43,733 bases of DNA, taken from Rhodospirillaceae bacterium (GTDB lineage Bacteria; Pseudomonadota; Alphaproteobacteria; Thalassobaculales; Thalassobaculaceae). Under the pieces are notes generated by a model. That model was given only the letters and a program-made list of their open reading frames with translations, ran no database searches and had not been told where the DNA came from. Positions 17,135-26,964 of this stretch are shown here, in pieces (position 1 is the first letter of the stretch; each line of letters opens with the position of its first letter). The position numbers and the translations under genes were made by a program. The stretch is from contig NZGS01000088.1 in assembly GCA_002690995.1 (NCBI GenBank), positions 1 through 43,733 on the forward strand, written 5' to 3'.

Positions 17135-20100
17135 TTGAAATTTGATCACCTCAAACTTACGGGATTTAAATCCTTTGTTGATCCAACAGAATTAGATATT
17201 TCAAGTGGTTTGACGGGGGTTGTTGGTCCAAATGGTTGTGGTAAATCGAATCTAGTTGAAGCACTGCGTTGGGTTATGGGGGAAACATCGGCAAAACAAA
17301 TGCGTGGTGGTGAAATGGACGATGTTATCTTTAATGGAGCTAACAGCCGTCCGGCTAGAAATGTTGCAGAGGTTATTTTATCTGTCGATAATTCGGATTG
17401 GAAAGCGCCTGCAGGATTAAATGATTCTGAACAATTAAGCGTTGCGAGACGGATAGAACGTACAAAAGGCTCTAACTATCGGGTAAATGGTAGAGATGTA
17501 AGGAGCAGAGATGTCCAATTGCTTTTTGCAGATGCTGGAACTGGTGCTAGATCGGCGGGCATTGTAAATCAAGGCAGAGTAGGTTCATTAATAAATGCTA
17601 AACCCTCTGATCGACGTATACTACTCGAAGAGGCTGCAAATATTCGAGGGTTGCACACAAGAAGACATGAAGCAGAACTACGGCTTAAGGCAGCAGAGAC
17701 GAATTTGGAGCGTTTGGAAGACATTCTTGGTTCTATAAAAGATCAACTGCGAGGCCTCCTAAAACAAGCAAAGCAAGCAAAGCGATATCGAACGATTAAT
17801 GATCAAATAAGGAAGTCAGAGTCAGTGCTTTTTCATAAAAAGTGGTTAGACGGTGTGGAAAAAAAGACCCATGCTTTAGGGACTATGGCCGAAGCCGAAA
17901 AAAAAGTTCAAGAGGCTACACATGTTTCTGCTTCTTTTTCACGGCAACGGGTTGAAGCAGCAGAAAAACTTCCAATTCTACGACAGGGTGAAGTAGAAAC
18001 AGCTGCAGCCCTTCAACGCCTAAATATTGAATTACAGGAATTGCATAACGAGTTGGAAAGGCTAGAGGGAGCAAAGAGTGCTACGGCGCAGCGGCTGGAT
18101 CAAATCGCGCAAGATATCAAAAGAGAACAAACCTTAGCCAGTGAAGCTAAACTCACGGTTGACACGCTGAGTAAGGAACAACTTGAACTTAGCGAAAGTA
18201 TTGAGAATGTGGCCGTGAGAGAGAAGGTTATCACAGAAGAAGTAAACGTTCTTAATTTGCAAACCCAAAGCTTAGAAAGCCAGTTTTCGATGGTGATGGA
18301 AAAATTAGCTGCAAACCAGGCAAACATTGTCTCACTAGAAGGGCAAATAAGTCGAACCACTGAGCGAAAAAATAGAATAAAAACTGAAATAAACGAAATA
18401 GAAGAGAAGCTCTTCGAATTTGAAAAAAGAGACGCTGCAGATGAGGCGATTAACGATCTAAGGATAAATGTCGAAGATGCGGAGGAAAAAGCGAAGGAAG
18501 CTACAAGAAAGTTAGAAGGGCTAGGCCAGGCGCGTGCGGATCAAGCGGTAAAGGTAGAGGAAAAACACGTAGAAAGAAGAGAGTTAAATTCTCGACTTAT
18601 TGCCCTAGAAACTGAGGCAGACTCTTTAAAAGTGCTGTTGGCGGATATAGAACACGATGAGCAAATACCTGTTTTGGATCAAATTCATGTCGAGAAAGGT
18701 TACGAAAAGGCACTTGCTTCAGCTCTTGGTGACGATTTAACTGCACCGCTGCAACGAGAAAAAACAACTGTGTTTAAACGGTACTGGTCTCGTTTGGTTG
18801 GTGAGAAACTTGGTCCGGAGCTGCCACCAGGGGCAATTTCCTTGGCCAATCATGTTAAAGCACCTTCAGAATTAAACGCCATATTAACGCAAGTTGGTGT
18901 CGTGGAAAGCGAGGAGATTGCAGAAAAAATGCGTGGATCCCTTGCACATGGCCAGATGTTAACCACGATGAATGGCGGACTTTGGCGTTGGGATGGTTTC
19001 GTAGTTCGGGGAGAAATTAACAATCAATCGAGTGTACGACTAACTCAGGCGGCTCGTCTCCGAGAAGTTTCAGCTGGAGTAAGTGGTCTCAAACGCAAAA
19101 AACAAGAAATAGATACTAGCTGTGAGGATAACGATAAAAAGTTACAAGAATTGGATATTGAAAGCCATACAGCGAGAACAAACTACAAAGAGGCTTTTGA
19201 AAACTTGGACAGAGCCCGTAAAGACTTTATTGACAGTCAACAATTAGAACTAGAGTTTAGTAACAAAAAGGAGCGTTTGATCGAAATAAAGAGTCAGCTG
19301 GTAGCGGATCTAAAAGAGACAGAAAAACTGATAGCAGAGTCACTTGAAGATTTGAGTAACCGCGAGACTAATGATGTTCTAGAGGCTGAGAGCGATAGTC
19401 TCCGGCAACATTTGTTTGAAAGCCGGGAAAAACTGGTTGAGGCTAGAGGTCGCCTCCAAAATATTGTAACTCAGACAACTGATCGCCAAACACGTCTCTC
19501 TGCAATTAAGGAAGAACTTGAAGCGTGGATGGATCGAATTAGTCAGGCAGAGGTCAGAATGAGTGATCTCAATATTCGCCAGAACGCTGAGATAAATGAA
19601 TTAGAGCGACTAAGAAATAGGCCGGATGAAGCGCAATCTCAGATGAAAAGGCTATCAGAAACTAAAATTGCTGCTGAGGAAGCGCGAAAAAATGCTGCTG
19701 ATAAACTTGCTGTTGCTGAAACAGAATTAGCGGAGGTGGAAAAACAATCGCGCGATGCGGATAAAAAATTAGGTCTGGAAAGAGAAGAGAGAGTACGGTC
19801 CGAAGCTGTCGTTGAGCAGGTGGCCCTCTATCAGTCCGAACTTGCTGAGCGAATAAAGGAAAAGTTGCAATGTCTTCCTGAAGAAATTTTAGATAAAGCG
19901 GGATTAGATATAAATGATGCGAGTATTGAAATAGATGAAACTGAGGCTCGTATAGAACGGCTTGCCAGAGAGAGAGAACGCATTGGTCCTGTTAATTTGC
20001 GCGCAGAAATAGAAGTCGAAGAGCTAGAGCAAAAAATAACTGATATGGAAACAGAACGAGATGACCTCAATGGCGCCATCGATCGCTTGAGGCGCGCGAT

Positions 20101-20608
20101 CTCTTCCTTGAACAAAGAGGGAAGATCACGGCTGCTGCAAGCATTTGACGATGTGAATAATCATTTTAAGAAACTCTTTACCCGTTTGTTTGGGGGGGGT
20201 AGTGCTCATTTAAAACTTATAGAAGCCGAAGATCCGTTAGACGCCGGTATAGAAATCATGGCGAGCCCTCCTGGTAAAAAACTACAAACAATGTCACTAC
20301 TCTCCGGGGGCGAGCAGGCTTTGACAGCCCTTGCTTTAATATTCTCAGCGTTCTTGACAAATCCAGCACCGATTTGTGTTCTAGATGAGGTAGACGCACC
20401 TCTAGACGATAGTAATGTCGATCGTTTCTGTTCAACCCTGCGAGAATTATCAAATATCACGAATACACGCTTTTTGATTATAACTCATCATCGACTTACC
20501 ATGGCAAGGATGGATAGATTATTTGGAGTAACGATGGCAGAGCAGGGCGTAAGTCAACTCGTTTCCGTGAATTTAGAGGGTGCAGAAAAATTGAGGGAGA
20601 CGGCTTAA
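17135..20608 (+). CDS. smc: Chromosome segregation protein SMC
   Basis: The ATPase core of the bacterial condensin, which compacts and aligns sister chromosomes. The 1157-residue protein has Walker A GPNGCGKS at residues 31-38, then a long coiled coil to about 500. The hinge region (about 510-640) starts with PVLDQIHVEKGYEKALASAL, and a second coiled coil follows. The C-terminal head has the signature LLSGGEQALTALAL near 1056 and Walker B with D-loop VLDEVDAPLDD near 1081. All ATPase parts are intact. The start is TTG (MKFDHLKLTGFKSF), behind a TAGGAT site, and no in-frame ATG precedes Walker A. Partners scpA/scpB are not in the window. Confidence 0.97.
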   Translation: MKFDHLKLTGFKSFVDPTELDISSGLTGVVGPNGCGKSNLVEALRWVMGETSAKQMRGGEMDDVIFNGANSRPARNVAEVILSVDNSDWKAPAGLNDSEQLSVARRIERTKGSNYRVNGRDVRSRDVQLLFADAGTGARSAGIVNQGRVGSLINAKPSDRRILLEEAANIRGLHTRRHEAELRLKAAETNLERLEDILGSIKDQLRGLLKQAKQAKRYRTINDQIRKSESVLFHKKWLDGVEKKTHALGTMAEAEKKVQEATHVSASFSRQRVEAAEKLPILRQGEVETAAALQRLNIELQELHNELERLEGAKSATAQRLDQIAQDIKREQTLASEAKLTVDTLSKEQLELSESIENVAVREKVITEEVNVLNLQTQSLESQFSMVMEKLAANQANIVSLEGQISRTTERKNRIKTEINEIEEKLFEFEKRDAADEAINDLRINVEDAEEKAKEATRKLEGLGQARADQAVKVEEKHVERRELNSRLIALETEADSLKVLLADIEHDEQIPVLDQIHVEKGYEKALASALGDDLTAPLQREKTTVFKRYWSRLVGEKLGPELPPGAISLANHVKAPSELNAILTQVGVVESEEIAEKMRGSLAHGQMLTTMNGGLWRWDGFVVRGEINNQSSVRLTQAARLREVSAGVSGLKRKKQEIDTSCEDNDKKLQELDIESHTARTNYKEAFENLDRARKDFIDSQQLELEFSNKKERLIEIKSQLVADLKETEKLIAESLEDLSNRETNDVLEAESDSLRQHLFESREKLVEARGRLQNIVTQTTDRQTRLSAIKEELEAWMDRISQAEVRMSDLNIRQNAEINELERLRNRPDEAQSQMKRLSETKIAAEEARKNAADKLAVAETELAEVEKQSRDADKKLGLEREERVRSEAVVEQVALYQSELAERIKEKLQCLPEEILDKAGLDINDASIEIDETEARIERLARERERIGPVNLRAEIEVEELEQKITDMETERDDLNGAIDRLRRAISSLNKEGRSRLLQAFDDVNNHFKKLFTRLFGGGSAHLKLIEAEDPLDAGIEIMASPPGKKLQTMSLLSGGEQALTALALIFSAFLTNPAPICVLDEVDAPLDDSNVDRFCSTLRELSNITNTRFLIITHHRLTMARMDRLFGVTMAEQGVSQLVSVNLEGAEKLRETA

Positions 20609-20692
20609 AAAACTTTTTAAAATTATATTTCGGCAGCATACCAGTATAATCTCACTTAGCTTTTTTGATGGAAAATCCTGTCGCTTTCTGTC

Positions 20693-20728
20693 TTGACAGT
20701 TGACAAACTATTTACGTAATGTGCGCAC
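20693..20728 (+). promoter_or_regulatory. Candidate promoter of the F0 ATP synthase operon
   Basis: TTGACA at 20693-20698 is a perfect -35 hexamer, and TAATGT at 20717-20722 is a plausible -10 with an 18-base gap. A second overlapping TTGACA lies at 20700-20705. An 8-base perfect palindrome GTGCGCAC follows at 20721-20728. The rest of the 179-base gap between smc and atpI holds nothing else recognisable. Confidence 0.45.
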
Positions 20729-20787
20729 GTGTTTTTCGGTAACATCATTTGGCTTGGAATTGTTTAAATAGTTAAGAAAAAGAAAAG

Positions 20788-21132
20788 ATGAAGGCTGATA
20801 AATATCACCCAGACGCCGCACAGTTAGACGAATTAGATGCTAAAATCAGTTCTGCTAGAAAAGAGATTGGCAACGGAGTGAAATCTTCAACAAAGCCCGA
20901 GTTGCCACAGAGTCTAGTCGGCTTAGCTATGCGAGCTGGCGTCGAGTTAGTTGCAGGAGTTGCAGTAGGTGCTGGAGTAGGGTACGGATTAGATTTATGG
21001 CTTGGTAGTGGCCCATGGCTTTTGATTGTCTGCTTTATTGTAGGTGCAGCCGCTGGGATGCTAAACGTATACCGTGCAATAAATGGACTAGGAATGGCAG
21101 TTGGATATAAAAAGAGCATAAACGATAAGTAA
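20788..21132 (+). CDS. atpI: F0F1 ATP synthase assembly protein AtpI
   Basis: A 114-residue small membrane protein, first gene of the F0 operon. A polar N-terminal half (about 50 residues) precedes two helices: VELVAGVAVGAGVGYGLDLWLGSGP and WLLIVCFIVGAAAGMLNVYRA. The Gly-rich first helix followed by Gly-Leu-Asp and Trp-Leu is the AtpI/ATPase_gene1 pattern. In the family, AtpI helps assemble the c-ring. It is 37 bases before atpB. Confidence 0.9.
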   Translation: MKADKYHPDAAQLDELDAKISSARKEIGNGVKSSTKPELPQSLVGLAMRAGVELVAGVAVGAGVGYGLDLWLGSGPWLLIVCFIVGAAAGMLNVYRAINGLGMAVGYKKSINDK

Positions 21133-21169
21133 TTAAGCTAAAGTTTTTGGAGTGAAGAAGGAGTAGTTT

Positions 21170-21892
21170 GTGGCATCACCGGTTGATCAATTTAAGCTAA
21201 AGACGCTTGTACCATTTGAGGTGGGCGGTGTTGATCTCGCTTATACAACCTCGTCACTTTGGATGACTATAACAGTCGTTGCCGTGACACTTTTTCTTAC
21301 GCTGAGCATGAGGGGTGGAAGGCTTGTCCCGGGTCGTTGGCAATCGTTGGCCGAACTGTCTTACGAGTTCATAGCGAATATGATTAGAGAAAATGTAGGT
21401 GCGGAGGGGCGCAAATACTTTCCGTTTATATTCACTTTATTTATGTTCATTTTGATGGGTAACCTGCTTGGAATGATCCCATATTCCTACACGTTTACCA
21501 GTCAAATTGTCGTAACATTCGCGATAGCCATTACTATTTTTCTGGGGGTAACTGTTATCGGAATTGTTTTGCACGGCTTTCACTTTTTCACCTTATTTGT
21601 GCCACCAGGGATGCCAATTGTGCTGGCTCCCCTCCTCATCCCAATTGAAGTAATTTCCTATTTTGTTAGGCCAGTGAGTCTATCAGTCAGGCTTTTTGCA
21701 AATATGATGGCGGGGCACACTATGATGAAGGTTTTTGCGGGTTTCACGGCTGCACTTGGTATTTTAGGCATCGCTCCAATCTTACTCTTGGTAGCGTTAA
21801 CCGGTTTTGAGATCATGGTTGCTGTGTTGCAGGCGTATGTTTTTACGGTACTAACGTGTTTGTATTTAAATGATGCCATTCATTTGCATTAG
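21170..21892 (+). CDS. atpB: ATP synthase F0 subunit a
   Basis: The 240-residue membrane subunit that forms the two proton half-channels next to the c-ring. Visible landmarks are YEFIANMIRENVG, the essential Arg in SLSVRLFANMMAGH, and the C-terminal helix VAVLQAYVFTVLTCLYLNDAIHLH. The start is GTG at 21170, preceded by AGGAG in the correct place. It lies between atpI and atpE in the standard alphaproteobacterial order. Confidence 0.96.
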   Translation: MASPVDQFKLKTLVPFEVGGVDLAYTTSSLWMTITVVAVTLFLTLSMRGGRLVPGRWQSLAELSYEFIANMIRENVGAEGRKYFPFIFTLFMFILMGNLLGMIPYSYTFTSQIVVTFAIAITIFLGVTVIGIVLHGFHFFTLFVPPGMPIVLAPLLIPIEVISYFVRPVSLSVRLFANMMAGHTMMKVFAGFTAALGILGIAPILLLVALTGFEIMVAVLQAYVFTVLTCLYLNDAIHLH

Positions 21893-21943
21893 GGATTACG
21901 CAATCAAATTTATTAATTACTAACAAAAAGAAGGAATAAAATT

Positions 21944-22171
21944 ATGGAAGCAGAAGCAGCAAAATTTATCGGAGCAGGTTTAGCCGTGATAGCACTGGCC
22001 GGGGTTGGAATTGGTATTGGGAATATCTTTTCGTCTTTGGTCTCCTCTATAGCCAGAAACCCTGCAGCTCGCGGGGAGGTTTTTGGAATTGGCATTTTAG
22101 GGTTTGCCCTAACTGAAGCTATTGCTTTGTTCGCACTATTGATATCTTTTCTATTGCTTTTTGCAGTCTAG
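21944..22171 (+). CDS. atpE: ATP synthase F0 subunit c
   Basis: A 75-residue hairpin of two helices with the polar loop ARNPA (residues 37-41) and the ion-carrying Glu58 in [12 protein letters not shown]. The residues around Glu58 do not show the Gln/Ser set typical of sodium-coupled rings, so a proton-driven enzyme is likely. Helix 1 contains the packing pattern [13 protein letters not shown] precedes the ATG by 10 bases. Confidence 0.97.
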   Translation: MEAEAAKFIGAGLAVIALAGVGIGIGNIFSSLVSSIARNPAARGEVFGIGILGFALTEAIALFALLISFLLLFAV

Positions 22172-22264
22172 GTCTCTTCGGTTCCTAAGGATTGGGAACT
22201 GAAGATCAAAAACAGATAATAGTTAACTTTAAACTGCTTTAAGTTGTCGACCAGGGTGTTTTTT

Positions 22265-22885
22265 ATGAACATAAGACGTGTATCAAGCGTTGCTGCCACA
22301 GCATTTCTAGCACTCGTTCTGTTGGGGCACGGAGCTACTGCTGCGAGCTCCTCTTCTGGACCAAAGTTACCCCAATTGGACTTAGCGACTTACTCGTCAC
22401 AAGTTTTTTGGCTAGTTATAAGCTTTGTTGTACTCTATTTTTTATTGGCAAAACTAGCAATGCCTCGCATCGCGGAGGTTTTGGAAGAGCGCCAGGAGCG
22501 TATAGAAGATGATCTTGATAAAGCTGAAACACTAAAAAAGGAAGCTTACCAAGTTCGTATTGAGTACGAAAAAGCTCTTTCAGCTGCCAGAGAAAAGGCA
22601 CAGGACGCGACCCGCCATGCCCAGGAGGAAATTGCGAAGCAGAGTGCAGAAGTCGAGTCGGCGGCGCAAGTAAAGGTTACTGTAATGTTAGAAGAGGCGG
22701 AAAAGCGCATTGCCGCCTCAAAGACAGGGGCTGAGGGAACGTCAGGTGATCCAATAAGCTCTTTGGAACGGTCGGTTGCGCAAGTAGTTGTGGCGAATGC
22801 GGTTCAGAAGTTGATCGGCGTGGATGTCACAGCGGCGGATATTGACGCCGCGATTGCTGCAACTTTGGAGGAGCGCCCACAATGA
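22265..22885 (+). CDS. atpF': ATP synthase F0 subunit b'
   Basis: One of two peripheral-stalk subunits. The ATG at 22265 (MNIRRVSSVAAT, 206 residues) is chosen; a TTG seven codons upstream is possible but has no better ribosome-binding site. An N-terminal signal-like segment (TAFLALVLLGHGATAAS) precedes the true membrane anchor FWLVISFVVLYFLLAKLAM and a long charged coiled coil. Such an extended start is common in b' of this class. The stop overlaps atpF by four bases (ATGA). The gene is also called atpG or atpX in some genomes. Confidence 0.92.
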   Translation: MNIRRVSSVAATAFLALVLLGHGATAASSSSGPKLPQLDLATYSSQVFWLVISFVVLYFLLAKLAMPRIAEVLEERQERIEDDLDKAETLKKEAYQVRIEYEKALSAAREKAQDATRHAQEEIAKQSAEVESAAQVKVTVMLEEAEKRIAASKTGAEGTSGDPISSLERSVAQVVVANAVQKLIGVDVTAADIDAAIAATLEERPQ

Positions 22886-23367
22886 CGATTACGCCTGAAA
22901 TTTCTGTCGCTATTGCTTTTGTCATATTTGTAATTCTTGTTCTTTGGAAAGGTACGAGAAAAATTACAGAAGGGCTCGATAAACGTGCTGAGCGCATCCG
23001 CAGCCAGCTTGATGAAACTCAGAATCTCAGGGAAGAGGCACAAGCAGCGCTAGCTAGTTATCAGCGACAGCAACGCGATGCACTAGCAGAAGCCGAGCAA
23101 ATAATCGCTCAGGCTGAAGCCGAGGCTGAAAGGCTCAAAGAACAAGCAGAAGAGGTAATGGCGGCGACAATAAAACGGCGTGAAGAACAAGCTGTCCAGA
23201 GGATCGCACAAGCTGAAGCAAGCGCTGTACAAGATGTTAGAGATCAGGCTGTTGAGTTGGCAATCGGAGTTGCGACAAAATTGATTGCTGAGAAAATGGA
23301 TAAAAGTGTTCAGGGAAGTCTCATAGAAGCGTCTACTAACGATGTGATAAAGTCCCTCAAAAGCTAG
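22882..23367 (+). CDS. atpF: ATP synthase F0 subunit b
   Basis: A 161-residue peripheral-stalk subunit: membrane anchor at residues 5-22 (ISVAIAFVIFVILVLW), then an Ala/Glu/Arg-rich coiled coil with the conserved basic turn LDKRAERIRSQLDE. The start overlaps b' by four bases. It is the last gene of the F0 operon here; the F1 genes (atpHAGDC) are not in the window, as is usual for the split arrangement in this class. No terminator hairpin is visible before the thiolase gene. Confidence 0.95.
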   Translation: MTITPEISVAIAFVIFVILVLWKGTRKITEGLDKRAERIRSQLDETQNLREEAQAALASYQRQQRDALAEAEQIIAQAEAEAERLKEQAEEVMAATIKRREEQAVQRIAQAEASAVQDVRDQAVELAIGVATKLIAEKMDKSVQGSLIEASTNDVIKSLKS

Positions 23368-23441
23368 ATTTAGTTTTCAAAACATTAATTCCCTTATAAA
23401 TTTTTCCAATTAAGCCTTTTTGAGAAATGAGGAGAGCGTCA

Positions 23442-24608
23442 ATGACAGCATGTATAGTAGGGTGGTCCCATCTTGCCTTTGGTAGAAGAGATCACGATGA
23501 CGTTGAGAGTATGATATGTTCCGTTGCCTCTGAAGCAATTAACGACTCAGGTTTTGGCCCAGCAGATATAGACGCCATCTATTTGGGACATTTTGGCGGT
23601 GCGTTTTCCCCACAAGGTTTTACGTCAAGCCTCGTTTTTCAATCCTCGGATGCGTTGCGTTTCAAGCCGGCTACAAGGGTTGAAAATGCTTGTGCGACAG
23701 GGAGCGCCGCTGTGCATCAGGGCTTAGATTATATTGAAGCTCGACGCGGCAAAGTGGTTTTGGTAATCGGTGTAGAAAAAATGACAGATCTTCAGGGCGC
23801 GCAGGTTGGCGATGCGTTACTTTCTGCGAGCTATCTAAAGGAAGAATCTGATATAGAAGATGGCTTTGCTGGGGTGTTTGGAAAAATAACACAGGCATAT
23901 TTCCAAAAGTACGGCGATAAAAGTGAGGCTCTTGCTGGGATAGCTGCAAAGAACCATAAGAATGGGGTTTCCAACCCGTATGCACAAATTCGTAAAGATC
24001 TGGGTTTTGACTTCTGTAATACGGTGTCTGAAAAAAATCCGATTGTAGCGTCACCTTTGAAGCGAACGGATTGTTCTCTTGTTTCTGATGGGGCAGCAGC
24101 TATCGTTTTGGCCGATACTGCAACAGCATTGGGGTGTCGCAAAGCCGTAGCAATACGATCACGTGCGCACATTAACGACTTTCTACCCATGTCCAAGCGC
24201 GATATTTTAAGATTCGATGGGTGCGCTAAGGCGTGGAATGACGCGCTGAAAATGGCAAGTATTACCCTCAATGACTTATCGTTTGTTGAAACCCATGATT
24301 GCTTTACCACAGCAGAACTTCTTGAGTATGAGGCAATGGGGCTCGCTGAGCCAGGAAAAGGTGCGCGCGTTGTATCCGAAGGATTGACGCAAAAGGATGG
24401 AAGGTTGCCAGTTAATCCGTCAGGTGGACTTAAAGCTAAAGGACATCCTATTGGTGCTACAGGTGTTTCCATGCACGTTCTCACCGCTATGCAGGTGAGG
24501 GGCGAAGCAGGTGAGATGCAGGTTAAGAATGCCAATCTTGGGGGTATCTTTAATATGGGAGGCGTGGTCGTGGCTAATTACGTTTCCATTTTAGAGGCAA
24601 TTCGTTAG
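23442..24608 (+). CDS. SCP-x type thiolase / acetyl-CoA acetyltransferase family protein
   Basis: A thiolase-fold enzyme of 388 residues. The nucleophile Cys is in VENACATGSAAVHQ. The second conserved stretch FVETHDCFTTAELLEYEAMGL is the His-Asp-Cys-Phe motif of the sterol-carrier-protein-x group, and LPVNPSGGLKAKGHPIGATG carries the catalytic His. The last motif reads NLGGIFNMGG, as in SCP-x proteins, in place of the Cys-x-Gly of standard biosynthetic thiolases. The reaction is thiolytic cleavage of a 3-ketoacyl-CoA; the chain or ring type is unknown. I chose ATG 23442 because GAGGAG lies just before it; an ATG at 23427 would put that site inside the gene. No DUF35 partner protein is adjacent. 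Confidence 0.87.
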   Translation: MTACIVGWSHLAFGRRDHDDVESMICSVASEAINDSGFGPADIDAIYLGHFGGAFSPQGFTSSLVFQSSDALRFKPATRVENACATGSAAVHQGLDYIEARRGKVVLVIGVEKMTDLQGAQVGDALLSASYLKEESDIEDGFAGVFGKITQAYFQKYGDKSEALAGIAAKNHKNGVSNPYAQIRKDLGFDFCNTVSEKNPIVASPLKRTDCSLVSDGAAAIVLADTATALGCRKAVAIRSRAHINDFLPMSKRDILRFDGCAKAWNDALKMASITLNDLSFVETHDCFTTAELLEYEAMGLAEPGKGARVVSEGLTQKDGRLPVNPSGGLKAKGHPIGATGVSMHVLTAMQVRGEAGEMQVKNANLGGIFNMGGVVVANYVSILEAIR

Positions 24609-24638
24609 CTTAAAGCTTTTTACAAAAAAATATCAATT

Positions 24639-25166
24639 TTATTCAGTAACTTGAACCAGTGAAATGAAAGGCGCGTCAAGCTTGTCTTTTCCGTTCAGGA
24701 AAGCTAGTTCCAGAATACATGCAGAGCAAACAACAATAGAGCCCTGCTTCCGAATCAGAGTTGTTGCAGCGCTCAGTGTGCCTCCTGTTGCAAAAATATC
24801 ATCAACAATTGCAACGCGTTTGCCACTTAAAGCGGAACTTTTCTGAATTTCTAGCGTGTCATGGCCGTATTCTAGGTCGTAGGTGTGAGAGAGAGTTGTT
24901 CCAGGTAGCTTACCTTTTTTCCTTATCATCTGAACTCCAACCGCTAATTCGATTGCCACCGGACCTGCCATTAAAAAACCTCTCGATTCTATCCCTGCTA
25001 TAATATCAGGTTCATACTGACTTATTTCGTCCGCTAGTTTCTTCACGGTCGTTGTCATTGCTTTTGTATTCAGTAGGAGTGTCGAAATATCATAGAACAG
25101 GACCCCCGGTTTTGGGTAATCGGGAACTTTAGCTATTGTTCCCTCGAGATTTATACTTTCCGACAT
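24639..25166 (-). CDS. apt: Adenine phosphoribosyltransferase
   Basis: A 175-residue cytosolic salvage enzyme (adenine plus PRPP gives AMP and pyrophosphate). The N-terminal IAKVPDYPKPGVLFYDIS is the typical Apt start, GIESRGFLMAGPVA follows, and VAIVDDIFATGGTLSAA is the PRPP-binding motif with the Asp-Asp pair. GGAG lies six bases before the ATG. It is on the minus strand downstream of fumarase. A 12-base palindrome sits upstream at 25224-25235, in the 177-base gap. Confidence 0.95.
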   Translation of the reverse strand: MSESINLEGTIAKVPDYPKPGVLFYDISTLLLNTKAMTTTVKKLADEISQYEPDIIAGIESRGFLMAGPVAIELAVGVQMIRKKGKLPGTTLSHTYDLEYGHDTLEIQKSSALSGKRVAIVDDIFATGGTLSAATTLIRKQGSIVVCSACILELAFLNGKDKLDAPFISLVQVTE

Positions 25167-25223
25167 TTTTTACTCCAAGTTTGCAATAAGTTCTTCTATG
25201 GCTATCAAATTTATATGCTTTAT

Positions 25224-25235
25224 CTTGCCGGCAAG
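25224..25235. promoter_or_regulatory. 12-base perfect palindrome upstream of apt
   Basis: CTTGCCGGCAAG is self-complementary over all 12 bases and starts 58 bases before the apt ATG. With no central loop it is more likely a protein-binding site than an RNA hairpin. It is near plausible AT-rich promoter sequence, but no binding protein can be named. Confidence 0.3.
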
Positions 25236-25343
25236 TTTTCTTGCGCGCACACTCTATAATGTTTGAGTTAAAAGCGTCTGTTGGGGCTCGTACTAATAAT
25301 TTATTAGAGTTCTTTCATTGCTTATTTGAAGAAAAATTTTGCA

Positions 25344-26945
25344 TTAAATAGAGCTAAAAAAGTCATTTCCTTTGTCATCAACTACAATAAATGCTGGAAA
25401 GTTTTCTACTTCAATACGCCATACAGCTTCCATGCCAAGTTCGGGGTATTCTTCAACCTCAACCTTTTTAATACTATTCAAGGCCAGGATAGCCGCGGCT
25501 CCTCCTATTGAACCTAAATAAAACCCGCCGTGTTTTTTACAGGCTTCTCGCACTACTGGCGATCTATTGCCTTTAGCTAGGGTGACAAAGCTAGCTCCAG
25601 CTGCCATGAAAGGGTCGACGTATGAATCCATTCTACCTGCTGTTGTAGGACCAAACGATCCCGAGGCCAAACCTTCCGGTGTCTTTGCAGGTCCAGCATA
25701 ATAAATTGGATGATTTTTCAAATAATCAGGTAGACTATGCCCTGAATCTAAACGTTCTTTCAATTTAGCGTGAGCGATATCCCGAGCAACAATCATAGGA
25801 CCGCTCAGAGCTACCCGGGTTTTAATGGGATATTGGCTTAGCTGTTTTCGTATCTGATCCATTGGTTGATTTAAATCAACCTTTACAACTTCCTCTGAAA
25901 CATCAGTTTCTAAAGTATCAGGGATATACTTTCCGGGATCGGTCTCTAGCCGCTCCAAAAACATGCCGTTTTTATTGATCTTTGCAAAAGCTTGACGGTC
26001 GGCCGAACAAGAAACGCCAAGTCCAATAGGGCATGAGGCGCCATGTCGAGGTAAGCGGATAACGCGAACGTCATGACAGTAATATTTGCCGCCAAACTGA
26101 GCACCTATTCCCATTTTTTGAGTCATCTCAAGTATTTTTTCTTCCCATTCTAAATCTCGAAAGGCATGACCACTTTCGCTACCTGTTGTGGGTAACCCGT
26201 CTAAATACTTAGTCGATGCTAATTTTACAGTTTTGAGATTAAACTCGGCCGAGGTACCACCGATAACAATTGCCAAATGATAAGGTGGGCATGCTGCAGT
26301 GCCTAAGGTTCTTATTTTCTCATCCAAAAAACGTTCAAGTGTATTAGGATTTAATACGGCTTTTGTCTCCTGATAAAGGAAAGTTTTGTTGGCCGACCCG
26401 CCACCTTTCTGAACGAATGCAAACTTATATTCATCTCCAGAAGTCGCATAAATCTCTATTTGAGCAGGTAAATTACTGCCAGTATTTCTCTCTGTGAACA
26501 TGTCTAATGGAGCTAATTGGCTATAGCGCAGATTATGATTTATGTAGGTATTATAGACCCCTTGCGACAATGCTTCTTCATCATTAACGCCTGTAAATAT
26601 GTTTTGCCCTTTTTTACCCATTATGATTGCGGTTCCGGTATCTTGACACATAGGGAGAATGCCTGCAGCGGCTATGTTGGCATTTTTCAGCAATTCCATC
26701 GCCACAAAGTGATCATTTTTTGAAGCACTTTTGTCATCAAGAATCGCTCTTAATTGTGCTAAATGGCTGGGCCGCAATAGGTGCGAAATGTCTCTGAAGG
26801 CGTGTTCTGCAAGAACTGTTAGCGCATCTGAAGAGACAATTAACGTGTCTCTCCCATTAATTGAGCTGGAACTAACGAAGTCTCCATTTATTTTTTTATA
26901 GTCGGTGTTGTCTTTTCCAAGGGGAAACATTTCTGAATAAAGCAT
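25344..26945 (-). CDS. fumA: Class I fumarate hydratase (iron-sulfur)
   Basis: A 533-residue single-chain, FumA/FumB-type fumarase that interconverts fumarate and malate in the TCA cycle. The N-terminal part is the alpha domain and the C-terminal part the beta domain, joined in one chain. The three likely [4Fe-4S] ligands are in [21 protein letters not shown] and [32 protein letters not shown] is the beta-domain signature near residue 425. The oxygen-sensitive cluster sets it apart from class II FumC. It lies 19 bases downstream of sspB on the same strand, so co-transcription with sspB is possible. Confidence 0.95.
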   Translation of the reverse strand: MLYSEMFPLGKDNTDYKKINGDFVSSSSINGRDTLIVSSDALTVLAEHAFRDISHLLRPSHLAQLRAILDDKSASKNDHFVAMELLKNANIAAAGILPMCQDTGTAIIMGKKGQNIFTGVNDEEALSQGVYNTYINHNLRYSQLAPLDMFTERNTGSNLPAQIEIYATSGDEYKFAFVQKGGGSANKTFLYQETKAVLNPNTLERFLDEKIRTLGTAACPPYHLAIVIGGTSAEFNLKTVKLASTKYLDGLPTTGSESGHAFRDLEWEEKILEMTQKMGIGAQFGGKYYCHDVRVIRLPRHGASCPIGLGVSCSADRQAFAKINKNGMFLERLETDPGKYIPDTLETDVSEEVVKVDLNQPMDQIRKQLSQYPIKTRVALSGPMIVARDIAHAKLKERLDSGHSLPDYLKNHPIYYAGPAKTPEGLASGSFGPTTAGRMDSYVDPFMAAGASFVTLAKGNRSPVVREACKKHGGFYLGSIGGAAAILALNSIKKVEVEEYPELGMEAVWRIEVENFPAFIVVDDKGNDFFSSI

Positions 26946-26964
26946 TTTTCCAGCAATCTTGTTA

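Noticed and set aside
23831-24535. 234-residue minus-strand open frame inside the thiolase gene
   Set aside because: It is the mirror of a gene with clear catalytic motifs, and it is composed of low-information Ser/Ala/Pro-rich sequence.
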